Of a stretch of DNA of 64,000 nucleotides, positions 26,056 to 34,394 are shown piece by piece. The DNA is taken from contig JOBE01000029.1 of the NCBI GenBank assembly GCA_000717735.1, positions 92,345 to 156,344 on the forward strand, given 5' to 3'. The stretch is from Streptomyces griseoluteus. Its GTDB lineage: Bacteria; Actinomycetota; Actinomycetes; Streptomycetales; Streptomycetaceae. A model generated the notes under the pieces. The model searched no databases, was not told the origin of the DNA, and saw only the letters and a program-made list of their open reading frames with translations. Every line of letters starts with the position of its first letter. Position 1 is the stretch's first letter. Position numbers and translations under genes: made by a program.

Positions 26056-26724
26056 ATGCGTGCCTTCACCCACCGAACCGCCAGGAAGATCGCCCTCGTC
26101 GGCGCCGCCACCGCGACCGGGCTCCTGCTCTCCGCCTGCGGCACGGACGATGCCGGGAACACGACGCACCACGGCGGAGCGTCCGCCGACACGTCCGCTT
26201 CCGCCTCCCCGTCCGCGTCCACTTCCGCTGCCGCGTCGCCCACCGCCTCCGTCGCCGGAGCCGCCGCAGGAGCCTTCAACGACGCGGACGTCATGTTCGC
26301 GCAGATGATGATCCCCCACCACGAGCAGGCCCTGGAGATGGCCGAGCTCGCCGACGGCCGGGCCGAGGACGCCGACGTCAAGAAGCTGGTCGCCGCCATC
26401 GAGCAGGCACAGGACCCCGAGATCCAGAAGATGAAGGCCTGGCTGAAGGGCTGGGGGAAGCCCGAGTCCGCCGGTCATGGGGGCCACGGCATGGCCGGGA
26501 TGATGTCCGAGCAGGACATGAAGGACCTGGCCGCCGTCAAGGGCAAGGCCTTCGACCGCAAGTTCGCCGAGCTGATGATCGCCCACCACGAGGGCGCCGT
26601 CGAGATGGCGGAGGTCGAGCAGAGGAACGGCCGCAACGCCACGGCCAAGGCCCTCGCCGACGACGTCGTACGGACCCAGTCCACCGAGATCACCGCCCTG
26701 CGGAAGGTCCTCGACCGACTCTGA
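26056..26724 (+). CDS. DUF305 lipoprotein, probable copper-associated
   Basis: 222-residue lipoprotein. Signal peptide has lipobox LLLSAC with Cys28, followed by a Thr/Ser/Ala linker. Two DUF305 repeats follow, each with a Met/His-rich helix: FAQMMIPHHEQALEMAELA and FAELMIAHHEGAVEMAEVE. Between them is HGGHGMAGMMSEQDM. The paired HH and Met residues fit a periplasmic-type copper-binding role. ATG at 26056; an in-frame GTG at 25996 would precede the signal peptide with an atypical sequence. It lies 97 bp after the DUF6153 gene and is probably in the same copper-responsive unit. Confidence 0.88.
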   Translation: MRAFTHRTARKIALVGAATATGLLLSACGTDDAGNTTHHGGASADTSASASPSASTSAAASPTASVAGAAAGAFNDADVMFAQMMIPHHEQALEMAELADGRAEDADVKKLVAAIEQAQDPEIQKMKAWLKGWGKPESAGHGGHGMAGMMSEQDMKDLAAVKGKAFDRKFAELMIAHHEGAVEMAEVEQRNGRNATAKALADDVVRTQSTEITALRKVLDRL

Positions 26725-26796
26725 TGCGGTCCCCGGCTCTGGCCGGGTCCGTTCCCGTCCCGTCCTCCGTCTCCGTGACGTCCTCCGTGACGTCAA

Positions 26797-26824
26797 GGCG
26801 GCCCGCCTCTCCGGGCGGGCCGCC
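26797..26824. terminator. Bidirectional terminator hairpin
   Basis: Perfect 11-bp stem GGCGGCCCGCC/GGCGGGCCGCC with a 6-nt loop between the convergent DUF305 and amidohydrolase genes. It sits 13 bp from the amidohydrolase stop, so it may serve both strands. Confidence 0.65.
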
Positions 26825-26837
26825 CCGGACGCCTCTC

Positions 26838-28493
26838 TCAGCGCTGCACGACGACCTCGCCGCCCACCACCACCGTCTCCGCCACCGTGCCCGGGATCTC
26901 CTCCGGCGCGACGCGGAGGATGTCGCGGGAGAGGACGACGAAGTCGGCCAGCTTGCCGACCGTCAGCGAACCCCTTTCGTGTTCGAGGAAGTTGGCGTAC
27001 GCCGAGCCCATCGTGTAGCCCTCGACGGCGGCGGCGACGCCGATCGTCTCGCCCTCCGTCCAGGCCTCCCCGCCGCCGGGCGGGCGGCGGGTGGCGGCGG
27101 CGTGGATGCCGACCATGGGGTCCATCTCGGCGACGTTCCAGTCGCTGGAGAGGGCGAGGACGGCGCCGGCCGCGCGCAGGCTGCGCAGGGGCCAGGCCTT
27201 GTGCCAGCGGTCGGGGCCGACGTTCTCCGCCCAGTCCTGGCCGGGTCCCGCGATGTCGGGGGCGGCGTGCCGTGGCTGCATGCAGGCGACGACCCCAAGT
27301 GCGGCGAAGCGCGGGGTGTCGGCCGGGTCGAGGCACTCGACGTGCACGATCTGGTGGCGCGCGTCGCGCGGCCCGTTCGCCGCGCGCGCCCGTTCGACCG
27401 CGTCGAGGACGGTACGGATGCCCCGGTCGCCGGTGGCGTGGACGAAGCACTGGAAGCCGCGCGCGTCGAGGCGGGTGAGCAGTCCGGCGAACTCCTCGGG
27501 CGGGTAGAAGGTGTCGCCGCGGTGGTGGGTGCAGCCCGCGTACGGTTCCAGGAGGGCGGCGGTACGGGGTTCCACGACGTCGTCGATGTACAGCTTGAGC
27601 GGGCCGACCCGGAGGCGGTCGTCCGCGAACTTCCGTGCCGCCGACTCGAACGCGTCCAGGTCCGCGTCGGTCGTGCCGCGCGGGTGGAAGAGGGCGGCGA
27701 CGATCCGGGAGCGGAGCCTTCCCTCGGTCCGGGCACGCTCGAAGAGGGCGAGGTCGTCGAGGGAGTTCTGGGGTTCGACGACGGTGGTGATGCCGAAGCC
27801 GATGGCATCGTCGAGGCTCTTGGCGAGCCTGCCGTACTGCCGCTCCCGCGACGCCCAGGGGACGCCGAGAGCGCGGAGGGCGCGGTGCCCGTCGCGGGAG
27901 AGCCCCTTGACGGCGAAGTCCTGGACGAATCCGGTCGGTTCGCCCGTCGCCGGGTCGGTGACCGCGCGTCCGAAGGGGAGGTCGGTGTGGTCGCGGTCGA
28001 CGCCGAGCCGCCGGAGGGCGGCGGTGTTGAGCCAGGCGGTGTGGACGTCGTAGCTGAGGACCAGGGCGGGTGTGTCGCCGGTGGCCGGGTCGAGGTCGGC
28101 GGCGGTGGGCATGCGTCCGCCGGGGACGGCGGAGTAGTCGAAGGCCTCGGCCTCGATCCAGTCGGCGTCCGGGTGTTCGGCGTGCCAGGCGCGGACACGG
28201 GCGTGGATCGTGCCGAGGCTCCGGGCGCCGGCGAGCTGGACGCAGGCGTCGTCGGAGCCGAGGCGGACGTGGTTGTGGGCGTCGACGAAGCCGGGCAGGA
28301 CGAGCCGTCCGCCGGCGTCGAGGACCCGGGTGTCGGGCCCGGTCCAGGCGTCGGCCCCGGCGTCGGAACCGATCCAGACGATGCGCCCGGCGCGGACGGC
28401 GAGGGCCTGGGCCTCGGGGAGGGCCGGGTCGACCGTGTGGACGCGGGCCCCGGTGAGGACCAGATCGGCAGGGGAGGGTGTGGTGCTGTTCAT
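26838..28493 (-). CDS. YtcJ-like amidohydrolase (amidohydrolase_3 family)
   Basis: 551-residue metal-dependent hydrolase. It has VLTGARVHTVD at the start, the metal motif PGFVDAHNHVRLG (His73 and His75), later histidines in QIVHVECLD and FVHATGDRGIR, and the catalytic aspartate in LSSDWNVAEMDP. YtcJ-type enzymes hydrolyse N-acyl or amide bonds, and many remain without a known substrate. ATG at 28493. Its upstream neighbour on the same strand is an NCS1 permease 82 bp away, which suggests uptake and hydrolysis of a nucleobase, hydantoin or related amide (inference). Confidence 0.88.
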   Translation of the reverse strand: MNSTTPSPADLVLTGARVHTVDPALPEAQALAVRAGRIVWIGSDAGADAWTGPDTRVLDAGGRLVLPGFVDAHNHVRLGSDDACVQLAGARSLGTIHARVRAWHAEHPDADWIEAEAFDYSAVPGGRMPTAADLDPATGDTPALVLSYDVHTAWLNTAALRRLGVDRDHTDLPFGRAVTDPATGEPTGFVQDFAVKGLSRDGHRALRALGVPWASRERQYGRLAKSLDDAIGFGITTVVEPQNSLDDLALFERARTEGRLRSRIVAALFHPRGTTDADLDAFESAARKFADDRLRVGPLKLYIDDVVEPRTAALLEPYAGCTHHRGDTFYPPEEFAGLLTRLDARGFQCFVHATGDRGIRTVLDAVERARAANGPRDARHQIVHVECLDPADTPRFAALGVVACMQPRHAAPDIAGPGQDWAENVGPDRWHKAWPLRSLRAAGAVLALSSDWNVAEMDPMVGIHAAATRRPPGGGEAWTEGETIGVAAAVEGYTMGSAYANFLEHERGSLTVGKLADFVVLSRDILRVAPEEIPGTVAETVVVGGEVVVQR

Positions 28494-28575
28494 GCGGGGT
28501 GGCTCCGTGACGTACGTACGAGGGTGTCGGGCGGCCGAGGGTGTCGGGCAGGCGAGGGGGTCGGACGGGCGAGGC

Positions 28576-29973
28576 TCAGTCGCGTACCGGCGTGACGTGC
28601 CCCCGGGCGAGGAGCACGTACACCAGGGCCGAGACTCCCGCCCCGAGCAGGGTGAGGTCCGCGCCGCCGAGCGGGGCGACGAGCGGGCCCGTCCACAGCG
28701 CGGAGTCGCAGGTGAGCGCGGAGAAGAGGAGGCCGCAGAGGAGTGCGGTCAGACCTGCCGGGTGCCAGCCCGAGCGGTATCCGTACGCGCCGCCGGTGCG
28801 CGCGTGCAGGGCGGCGGAGTCGTACGTGCAGCGGCGGAGCACCATGTCGGCGAGGAAGACCCCGGCCCAGGGGGCGAAGACGATGATCAGGAGGGAGAGG
28901 AAGGAGAGGAGCGAGGTGGTGAAGTCGGTGAGGAAGAGGGCGCCGAGGGAGCCGAGGGCCGTCACGGCCGCGCTGATGACGATGGCCCGGGCCCGGCTCC
29001 ACGGGATGCCGAGGACCTGGAGGTTCAGGCTCGACGAGTAGAGCGTGATGATCGAGTTGGTGACGGAGCCGCCGAGCACCAGGGCCAGGAAGAGGGGCTG
29101 GAACCAGCCGGGGAGCAGGCTCTCGGCGCCGGCGACGGCGTCCGTCATGTCGGTCTGGGTCGCGGCGGCCACGCCCGCGACGCCGAGGGCGACGGAGGAG
29201 ACGAAGCCGCCGAGGGCTCCGCTCCAGGTGACGGCCTTGAGGGAGGTCGTGCGGGGCAGGTAGCGGGTGTAGTCGGCGGGCATCGGGAGGTACGAGAAGG
29301 GGCCTGCCAGCATGACGACGAAGGCGAGGCTCCAGGCGGAGGCGCCGGGCGCGGCGGCGGGGGCGGAGGTGTCGGCGCCGGGCAGGACGAGGACGAGCAG
29401 GGCGGCGAAGCCGGCGGCGAGGACGTAGGCCATCCAGCGTTCGGCGAACTGGACGGTGGCGTGGCCCCAGAGGGCGACGGCGAAGGTCAGCGCGAGGGTG
29501 ACGGCGAGGGCGAGGGCGCGGGCGGCCGGTCCGCCGTTCCAGCCGAGGTCGGCGAAGAAGGCCTCCAGGGCGAGGGTGCCGACCACGGTGTTGACGATGG
29601 TGTAGCCGATGCTGACGACCCAGTTGAGCAGCCCGGCGGGCCAGTTGCCGCGTCGCCCGAAGGCGGCGCGGGAGATGACGAGGGTCGCGGTGCCGGTGCG
29701 CACGCCGCTGAGTCCGGCCGCGCCGACGGCGAGGAAGGACAGGCCGCCGAGCACGACGACGGCGGTGGCCTGCCAGAAGGAGAGCCCGAAGGCGACGGCG
29801 AGGGCGCCGTTGATGACGTAGGTGAAGGTGAGGTTCGAGCCGAACCAGAGCCAGAAGACGTCCTTGGCGCTTCCGTGCCGTTCGGCGTCGGGTATGGGGT
29901 CGATCCCGTGTTCCTCGACCTGGAAGACCTCGTCGCGGCCCGTGGTCACGGGCGCCGTCTCGTGTCCGAGCAC
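28576..29973 (-). CDS. NCS1-family nucleobase/cytosine permease
   Basis: 465-residue permease with twelve predicted membrane segments. It has NCS1 features: FWLWFGSNLTFTYVINGALAVAFGLSFW, ISRAAFGRRGNWPAGLLNW, YLPMPADYTRYLP, and LGGSVTNSIITLYSSSLNLQVLG. Members transport cytosine, purines, allantoin or hydantoins with protons or sodium. GTG start at 29973 with AGGAG 7 nt upstream. The ribosome binding site lies immediately beside the 37-bp palindrome bound, presumably, by the divergent TetR protein. Co-directional with the amidohydrolase. Confidence 0.9.
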   Translation of the reverse strand: MLGHETAPVTTGRDEVFQVEEHGIDPIPDAERHGSAKDVFWLWFGSNLTFTYVINGALAVAFGLSFWQATAVVVLGGLSFLAVGAAGLSGVRTGTATLVISRAAFGRRGNWPAGLLNWVVSIGYTIVNTVVGTLALEAFFADLGWNGGPAARALALAVTLALTFAVALWGHATVQFAERWMAYVLAAGFAALLVLVLPGADTSAPAAAPGASAWSLAFVVMLAGPFSYLPMPADYTRYLPRTTSLKAVTWSGALGGFVSSVALGVAGVAAATQTDMTDAVAGAESLLPGWFQPLFLALVLGGSVTNSIITLYSSSLNLQVLGIPWSRARAIVISAAVTALGSLGALFLTDFTTSLLSFLSLLIIVFAPWAGVFLADMVLRRCTYDSAALHARTGGAYGYRSGWHPAGLTALLCGLLFSALTCDSALWTGPLVAPLGGADLTLLGAGVSALVYVLLARGHVTPVRD

Positions 29974-29986
29974 ACCGCACTCCTGT

Positions 29987-30023
29987 CTTGAATGCCGTTC
30001 TAAGTTTTAGAACGGCATTCAAG
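29987..30023. promoter_or_regulatory. 37-bp perfect palindrome, probable TetR operator
   Basis: Two 17-bp arms (29987-30003 and 30007-30023) are exact complements around a 3-bp centre. Each arm contains a GAA-N5-TTC half-operator (GAATGCCGTTC and GAACGGCATTC), so two TetR dimers could bind. It lies between the NCS1 permease and the tetR gene, overlapping the permease leader. Confidence 0.75.
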
Positions 30024-30126
30024 ATGTGCGATGGGTTCGGGCCACGTCAAGACCTTCGGAGGTTGCGGTTAAGGTCGATCACGCACAGGGCGGCGCCCGG
30101 GGACGACGAGCGACAGACGACGAGCG

Positions 30127-30813
30127 ATGAACGACCGGCAGCAAGCGGCAGGACGGGGGACAGCGGCGGTGGCACGGACGGCACGACGGCGGGACGGGCA
30201 CGTCACCCAGGAACGGATGCTGGAAGAGGCCATGGCGGCGATCGCCGAGGACGGCCTCGCCTCCCTCACCATGTCGGCGCTCGCGGAGCGGCTCGGCACG
30301 AGCGGCGGCCACATCCTGTACTACTTCGGCAGCAAGGACCTGCTGCTGCTCGCCGCGCTCCGGTGGAGCGAGGCCGCGCTCGCCGAGGAGCGCCGCGCGC
30401 TGCTGTCCCGGCGCACCACGGCCGAGCGCAAGCTCGACCACTTCCTCCGCCTCTACCTGCCGCGCGGCCCGCGCGACCCGCGCTGGACCCTGTGGATCGA
30501 GCTCTGGGCCCGCACCCCCGGCAACAGCGCCCTCCGCGAGGCCCAGGAGGAACTCGACCGGGGCTGGCAGGAGGACCTGGAGGCCCTCCTCGCGGCGGGC
30601 GTCGCGCGACGGCGTTTCGCACCGCTCGACGCGGGCGCCCGCGCCTCCGAACTCCTGGCTCTGCTCGACGGGTTGAGCACCAGGGTCGTCCTGGGCCAGG
30701 AGTCCGGCCGTGACCCGCGGCCCGCCCTGGAGGCGGCACGCTCGGCCGCGCGGGCGCTCGTCGCCCCGTTCACGTCCGGCACCACCGACTCTCAGGCGGA
30801 CGAGGCGAAGTGA
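30127..30813 (+). CDS. TetR-family transcriptional regulator
   Basis: 228-residue regulator. A 25-residue basic leader is followed by a TetR HTH: TQERMLEEAMAAIAEDGLASLTMSALAERLGTSGGHILYYFGSKDLLLLAAL. The ligand domain then has WTLWIELWARTPGNSALREAQEELDRGW, a pattern found in TetR regulators of amine or nucleobase catabolism (BetI-like). It is divergent from the NCS1 permease and amidohydrolase, and the 37-bp palindrome between them is the obvious operator. The start may be a few codons later (a GTG in AAVARTARRRDGHVTQ), because the ATG at 30127 lacks a strong ribosome binding site. Confidence 0.88.
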   Translation: MNDRQQAAGRGTAAVARTARRRDGHVTQERMLEEAMAAIAEDGLASLTMSALAERLGTSGGHILYYFGSKDLLLLAALRWSEAALAEERRALLSRRTTAERKLDHFLRLYLPRGPRDPRWTLWIELWARTPGNSALREAQEELDRGWQEDLEALLAAGVARRRFAPLDAGARASELLALLDGLSTRVVLGQESGRDPRPALEAARSAARALVAPFTSGTTDSQADEAK

Positions 30814-30820
30814 CGGACGG

Positions 30821-32263
30821 TCAGCCCCGGTAGGCCTCCAGGAGACGCAGCCACGCCTCGCTCAGCGTCGGGTACGAGGGAACGGCGTGCCACAGACGGG
30901 CGATCGGGACCTCGCCGACGACCGCGACCGTCGCCGAGTGGACGAGCTCGCCGATGCCCGGACCGACGAAGGAGGCGCCGAGCACGACCTCGCGGTCGAG
31001 GTCGACGACCATCCGGGCGTGCCCCCGGTAGCCCTGGGCGTAGAGCCCGGCCCCGGCGACCTGCCGCATGTCGAGGTCCACGGCCCTGGCCCGGTACCCG
31101 GCCCGCTCGGCCTCGGCGAGGCTGAGGCCGACGGCCGCCGCCTCGGGGTCGCAGAACACCACCTGGGGTACGGCGGAGTGGTCGGCGGTCGCCGCGTGCG
31201 CGCCCCAGCTCCCGTCGTCGAGGGCCCCGGCGCCCTGCGCGCGGGCGGCGATGGCGGCACCGGCGATCCGGGCCTGGTACTTGCCCTGATGGGTCAGGAG
31301 CGCCCGGTGGTTGACGTCCCCGACGGCGTACAGCCAGTCGCTGCCGGTGACCCTGAGGGTGTCGTCCACGTCGAGCCACGAGCCCGGCTCAAGACCGACC
31401 TTCTCCAGGCCGATGTCCTCGGTGCGCGGCGCCCGGCCGGTCGCGAAGAGGACCTCGTCGCCGTCGACGTGGTCGCCGCCCTCCAGGACCACGGTGACCG
31501 GTCCCGCACCCCCGTCGCGTACCACCGCGCTGACCGTGACGCCGGTGCGCACGTCCGCGCCGCGCGTGGTCAGGGCGGCGGCCACGTGCTCGCCGACGAA
31601 GGGCTCCATCCGGGGCAGCAGGCCCCCGCCCCGTACCAGCATGGTGACCTTCGACCCGAGGGCCTGCCAGGCGGTGGCCATCTCCACGCCGACCACTCCC
31701 CCGCCGACGACGATCAGCCGCTCGGGCACGCGGTCGGCGCTGGTCGCCTCTCGGCTGGTCCAGGGCCGGGCCCCGACGAGGCCGGGCAGCTCCGGGAGGA
31801 CGGCGCGGCTGCCGGTGCAGACGGCGACCGCGTGCCGGGCGGTGAGTACGTGGTGCTCGCCCTCGGGCCCGGTGACGCCGACCCGGCGGGGCCCGAGGAG
31901 GCGGCCGTGGCCCCGATGGATCCGTACGCCGACGGAGTCCAGCCAGTCCACCTGGCCGGCGTCCTTCCAGTGGCCGACGACCTCGTCCCGGTGGGCGAAG
32001 ACCTCAAGGGCGTCCAGCGGACCGTAGACCGACTCCCGCAGACCGGCGACCTTCCGGGCGTCGGAGCGGGCCAGCGCGGGGCGGAGCAGCGCCTTGCTCG
32101 GCATGCACGCCCAGTACGAGCACTCGCCGCCGATCAGCTCGCTCTCGACGATCGCGGCGCTGAGGCCGGCGGCCCGCACCCGGTCGACGACGTTCTCCCC
32201 CACCGGGCCCGCGCCGAGGACCACCACGTCGTACTCGCGCGCGTCTTCCACCGTTCGTGTCAT
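30821..32263 (-). CDS. FAD-dependent pyridine nucleotide-disulfide oxidoreductase
   Basis: 480 residues, class I flavoprotein disulfide reductase fold. FAD motif GAGPVGENV is at 17-25 and the redox disulfide Cys48-SYWA-Cys53 in GGECSYWACMPSK. The NAD(P) motif is VVGGGVVGVEMA, then TGRAPRTEDIGLE and YAVGDVNHRALLTHQ. The C-terminal dimer domain has HAVPSYPTLSEAW, providing the catalytic His-Glu pair. The C-SYWA-C spacing fits but differs from lipoamide dehydrogenase (C-x4-C with LNVG), so mercuric-reductase-like or thiol-reductase substrates are possible. It is divergent from thioredoxin, which has a sigma-R promoter, suggesting thiol redox homeostasis. Confidence 0.87.
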   Translation of the reverse strand: MTRTVEDAREYDVVVLGAGPVGENVVDRVRAAGLSAAIVESELIGGECSYWACMPSKALLRPALARSDARKVAGLRESVYGPLDALEVFAHRDEVVGHWKDAGQVDWLDSVGVRIHRGHGRLLGPRRVGVTGPEGEHHVLTARHAVAVCTGSRAVLPELPGLVGARPWTSREATSADRVPERLIVVGGGVVGVEMATAWQALGSKVTMLVRGGGLLPRMEPFVGEHVAAALTTRGADVRTGVTVSAVVRDGGAGPVTVVLEGGDHVDGDEVLFATGRAPRTEDIGLEKVGLEPGSWLDVDDTLRVTGSDWLYAVGDVNHRALLTHQGKYQARIAGAAIAARAQGAGALDDGSWGAHAATADHSAVPQVVFCDPEAAAVGLSLAEAERAGYRARAVDLDMRQVAGAGLYAQGYRGHARMVVDLDREVVLGASFVGPGIGELVHSATVAVVGEVPIARLWHAVPSYPTLSEAWLRLLEAYRG

Positions 32264-32288
32264 GGGTCCCAGTCTGGCGCAGTGATCA

Positions 32289-32314
32289 GGAATAGCGCGG
32301 CTCGATACGCCGTT
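32289..32314 (+). promoter_or_regulatory. Sigma-R-type promoter of the thioredoxin gene
   Basis: GGAAT at 32289-32293 and GTT at 32312-32314 are separated by exactly 18 bp, matching the streptomycete sigma-R (thiol-stress) consensus GGAAT-N18-GTT. The site is 64 bp upstream of the thioredoxin ATG, leaving a normal leader. Thioredoxin genes are classic sigma-R targets, so assignment is strong although unproven here. Confidence 0.75.
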
Positions 32315-32377
32315 GTGCCGGGCGAGTCCCCAGGGGACCGTGAGGACACCCGCCAGGAGACCCCGAAAGGTAGGAAC

Positions 32378-32743
32378 ATGAGCACCGTAGAGCTCACCAA
32401 GGACAACTTCGACGAGATCGTGAGCGGCAACGAATTCGTCCTGATCGACTTCTGGGCTTCCTGGTGCGGTCCCTGCCGTCAGTTCGGGCCTGTATTCGAG
32501 GCGGCCTCCGAGCGCCACCAGGACCTGGTGTTCGCCAAGGTGGACACCGAGGCGCAGCAGGAGCTGGCCGCCGCGTTCGAGATCCGCTCCATCCCGACGC
32601 TGATGATCGTGCGCGACAACGTGGCCGTGTTCGCGCAGCCCGGGGCGCTGCCGGAGACCGCGCTCGAGGACGTCATCGGGCAGGCGCGCAAGCTGGACAT
32701 GGACGAGGTCCGCAAGTCCATCGAGGACTCCAAGGCGAAGTGA
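32378..32743 (+). CDS. trxA: Thioredoxin
   Basis: 121-residue thioredoxin. Active site WCGPC has Cys30 and Cys33, preceded by LIDFWASW and followed by the cis-proline motif SIPTLMIV. A C-terminal extension of about 15 residues (MDEVRKSIEDSKAK) is longer than E. coli thioredoxin. It reduces protein disulfides in the cytosol. The ATG at 32378 follows AAAGGTAGGAAC. A sigma-R-type promoter lies upstream and an extremely stable hairpin terminator follows the stop. From memory the S. coelicolor counterpart in this chromosomal context is TrxC, a sigma-R target. Confidence 0.95.
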   Translation: MSTVELTKDNFDEIVSGNEFVLIDFWASWCGPCRQFGPVFEAASERHQDLVFAKVDTEAQQELAAAFEIRSIPTLMIVRDNVAVFAQPGALPETALEDVIGQARKLDMDEVRKSIEDSKAK

Positions 32744-32748
32744 CCCAC

Positions 32749-32789
32749 CGCGAGGGGGGTACGGGAGAGTCTCCCGTACCCCCCTCGCG
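32749..32789 (+). terminator. Very strong 20-bp-stem terminator after thioredoxin
   Basis: Two perfect 20-nt complementary arms (32749-32768 and 32770-32789) around a single central base begin 6 nt after the thioredoxin stop. Such a symmetrical stem is unusually long for this genome and would fold equally on either strand. Confidence 0.8.
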
Positions 32790-32891
32790 TGCGTGCGGAC
32801 GGGTACGGTTCGCGATCTCGGGGTCGAGTTCCGGCCATTCGGCGAGGCAGCCGGGCGACGGGGCGGCGGACTCCCCTCAAGGGGGCATTTG

Positions 32892-33185
32892 TCAGCCCGT
32901 GGGGCCCGGCGCCCCTCGGTCGCGTGCCGCGGGGCGGACCAGCGCCGTCAGGCCGTAGTCGAGCTCGCGCCCGTCGACGAGGAGCGCCTCGACCGTCCGC
33001 GTCTCGGGGTCGATGTCCGCCATCACGCCGTGCCCTTCGTAGATGGGGTAACCCGACTCGCCGCGCCGCCCTGTCGCCTCGACCACGGCCGAGCGGACCG
33101 CGCTGTCCGTCACGGAGGCGTCGCCCCGGTCCTCGACGTGCGAGGGTACAAGGAGGATCTCGAATCGCTTCGGAACTGTGCTCAT
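32892..33185 (-). CDS. Hypothetical protein, 97 residues
   Basis: Small soluble acidic protein beginning MSTVPKRFEILLVPSHVEDRGDASV. It contains two beta-strand-like segments: YPIYEGHGVMADIDPETRTVEALLVDGRELDYGLTALV. No membrane segment, signal or known motif is recognised. The open frame has normal codon bias and ends with a Pro/Gly-rich tail. Its ATG at 33185 lies 18 bp downstream of the LacI gene stop on the same strand and has no clear Shine-Dalgarno, so expression may depend on the LacI transcript. Function unknown. Confidence 0.6.
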   Translation of the reverse strand: MSTVPKRFEILLVPSHVEDRGDASVTDSAVRSAVVEATGRRGESGYPIYEGHGVMADIDPETRTVEALLVDGRELDYGLTALVRPAARDRGAPGPTG

Positions 33186-33202
33186 GAACCGACGCTAAAC
33201 GC

Positions 33203-34237
33203 TCAGCTGGACTCCCGCCGGACGACCCGCGAGGCCATCAGGTCGCTGGTACGGGGTGGGGCCTCCGGCTCCCGTACGGCCCGGTCGACCAGCTCGGCAA
33301 GCTCGCGGCCGATCACCATGTCGATCCGCACGGTGCTGAGCCGGGGCCGCAGCAGCCGGCCGAGGAGCAGGTCGTCGGCGCCGACGACGGCGGTCTCCGC
33401 GGGCACCGCGACGCCCGCGTCCTGGAGCGCCCGCATCAGGAGCATCGCGTACTCGTCGTTGTAGGCGAAGACACCGTCGAGGTCCAGCGCGCGCCAGCGC
33501 GCGGCGAGCGCGTTCGCGGACTCCTCCTCGTACCGCAGCGGCAGGGGTACGACGGTCGCGCCGGTGCCGGCGACGGCGCGCCGGGCGCCTTCGAGGCGGG
33601 GGCCGGAGAACATGGCGAGTCCCGGCTCCTCGGGCACGACGACGCCGATCCGGCGGCGGCCGGTCTCCACCAGATGGGCGGTGGCCGCCTCGCCCACGCG
33701 TCCCTGGTCCATGACGAGGGCGTGGGCGCCCTCGACCTTCTCGGTGCCGAGGGTGATGACGGCCCGCGCGCCGGACCGCTTGAGGATCTCGACCCCCTGT
33801 CCGGTGAGGCGGCTCTCGCCGAGCGCGACCACGGCCACCGGCCGGAGTTCGGCCCAGGCGCGGGCGGCCTCCTCGGCCTCCAGGCCGACGCTGCCGTACT
33901 GGACCACGGTGTAGTCGAGGCGCCGCAGGGCCCACTGGAACTCGTTGAAGAACTGGCTGTACAGCGGTCCGACCTGGACGTGGGGGGTCGGCAGCAGCAC
34001 CATCCGGCTGTGGCCGGCGCGCAGGCTGCGGGCGGCGGCGTGCGGCACGTACCCCAGTTCCTCGGCCGCCTCGCGCACCCGTCTGCGGGTGGGCTCGCTG
34101 ATGCGGACGGCCGAGGTGTTGTTCAGGACGTACGAGACGGTGGCCCGGGACACGCCCGCGAGACGGGCGACATCGGCGCTGGTCGGGACCGCGCGCCCGG
34201 CGGGGCGTCCGGAGGGCTGTTCGGTTGGCTGGCTCAT
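33203..34237 (-). CDS. LacI-family transcriptional regulator
   Basis: 344 residues. LacI HTH at residues 19-40 (TSADVARLAGVSRATVSYVLNN) and the hinge helix YVPHAAARSLRAGHS. The periplasmic-binding-like ligand core has FAYNDEYAMLLMRALQDAGVAVPAETAVVGADDL, as in sugar-responsive LacI proteins. ATG at 34237 chosen because it starts just before the HTH; the frame extends 26 codons upstream with poor sequence. It is divergent from an MFS gene with a 157-bp gap containing two LacI-type operators. It probably represses the MFS/hydrolase operon and itself. Confidence 0.9.
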   Translation of the reverse strand: MSQPTEQPSGRPAGRAVPTSADVARLAGVSRATVSYVLNNTSAVRISEPTRRRVREAAEELGYVPHAAARSLRAGHSRMVLLPTPHVQVGPLYSQFFNEFQWALRRLDYTVVQYGSVGLEAEEAARAWAELRPVAVVALGESRLTGQGVEILKRSGARAVITLGTEKVEGAHALVMDQGRVGEAATAHLVETGRRRIGVVVPEEPGLAMFSGPRLEGARRAVAGTGATVVPLPLRYEEESANALAARWRALDLDGVFAYNDEYAMLLMRALQDAGVAVPAETAVVGADDLLLGRLLRPRLSTVRIDMVIGRELAELVDRAVREPEAPPRTSDLMASRVVRRESS

Positions 34238-34309
34238 CGCTTCGGCATCTTTCCAGAACGATCCGGCACAGGGTCTGGCGGATGGCCGGAATCGGGTGCT
34301 ACACAATGC

Positions 34310-34334
34310 TGACACGCGTCACTGACACGTGTCA
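34310..34334. promoter_or_regulatory. Tandem LacI-type operators
   Basis: TGACACGCGTCA (34310-34321) and TGACACGTGTCA (34323-34334) are palindromic 12-mers 13 bp apart; the second is perfect with the central CG typical of LacI operators. They lie between the divergent LacI regulator and MFS genes, 60-85 bp before the MFS start. Confidence 0.7.
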
Positions 34335-34394
34335 CCTCCCTCGTTCGATCCGCTTCTCGCCCCCCTCGTCGGGCGATCTCCTCAGGAGGGCACC

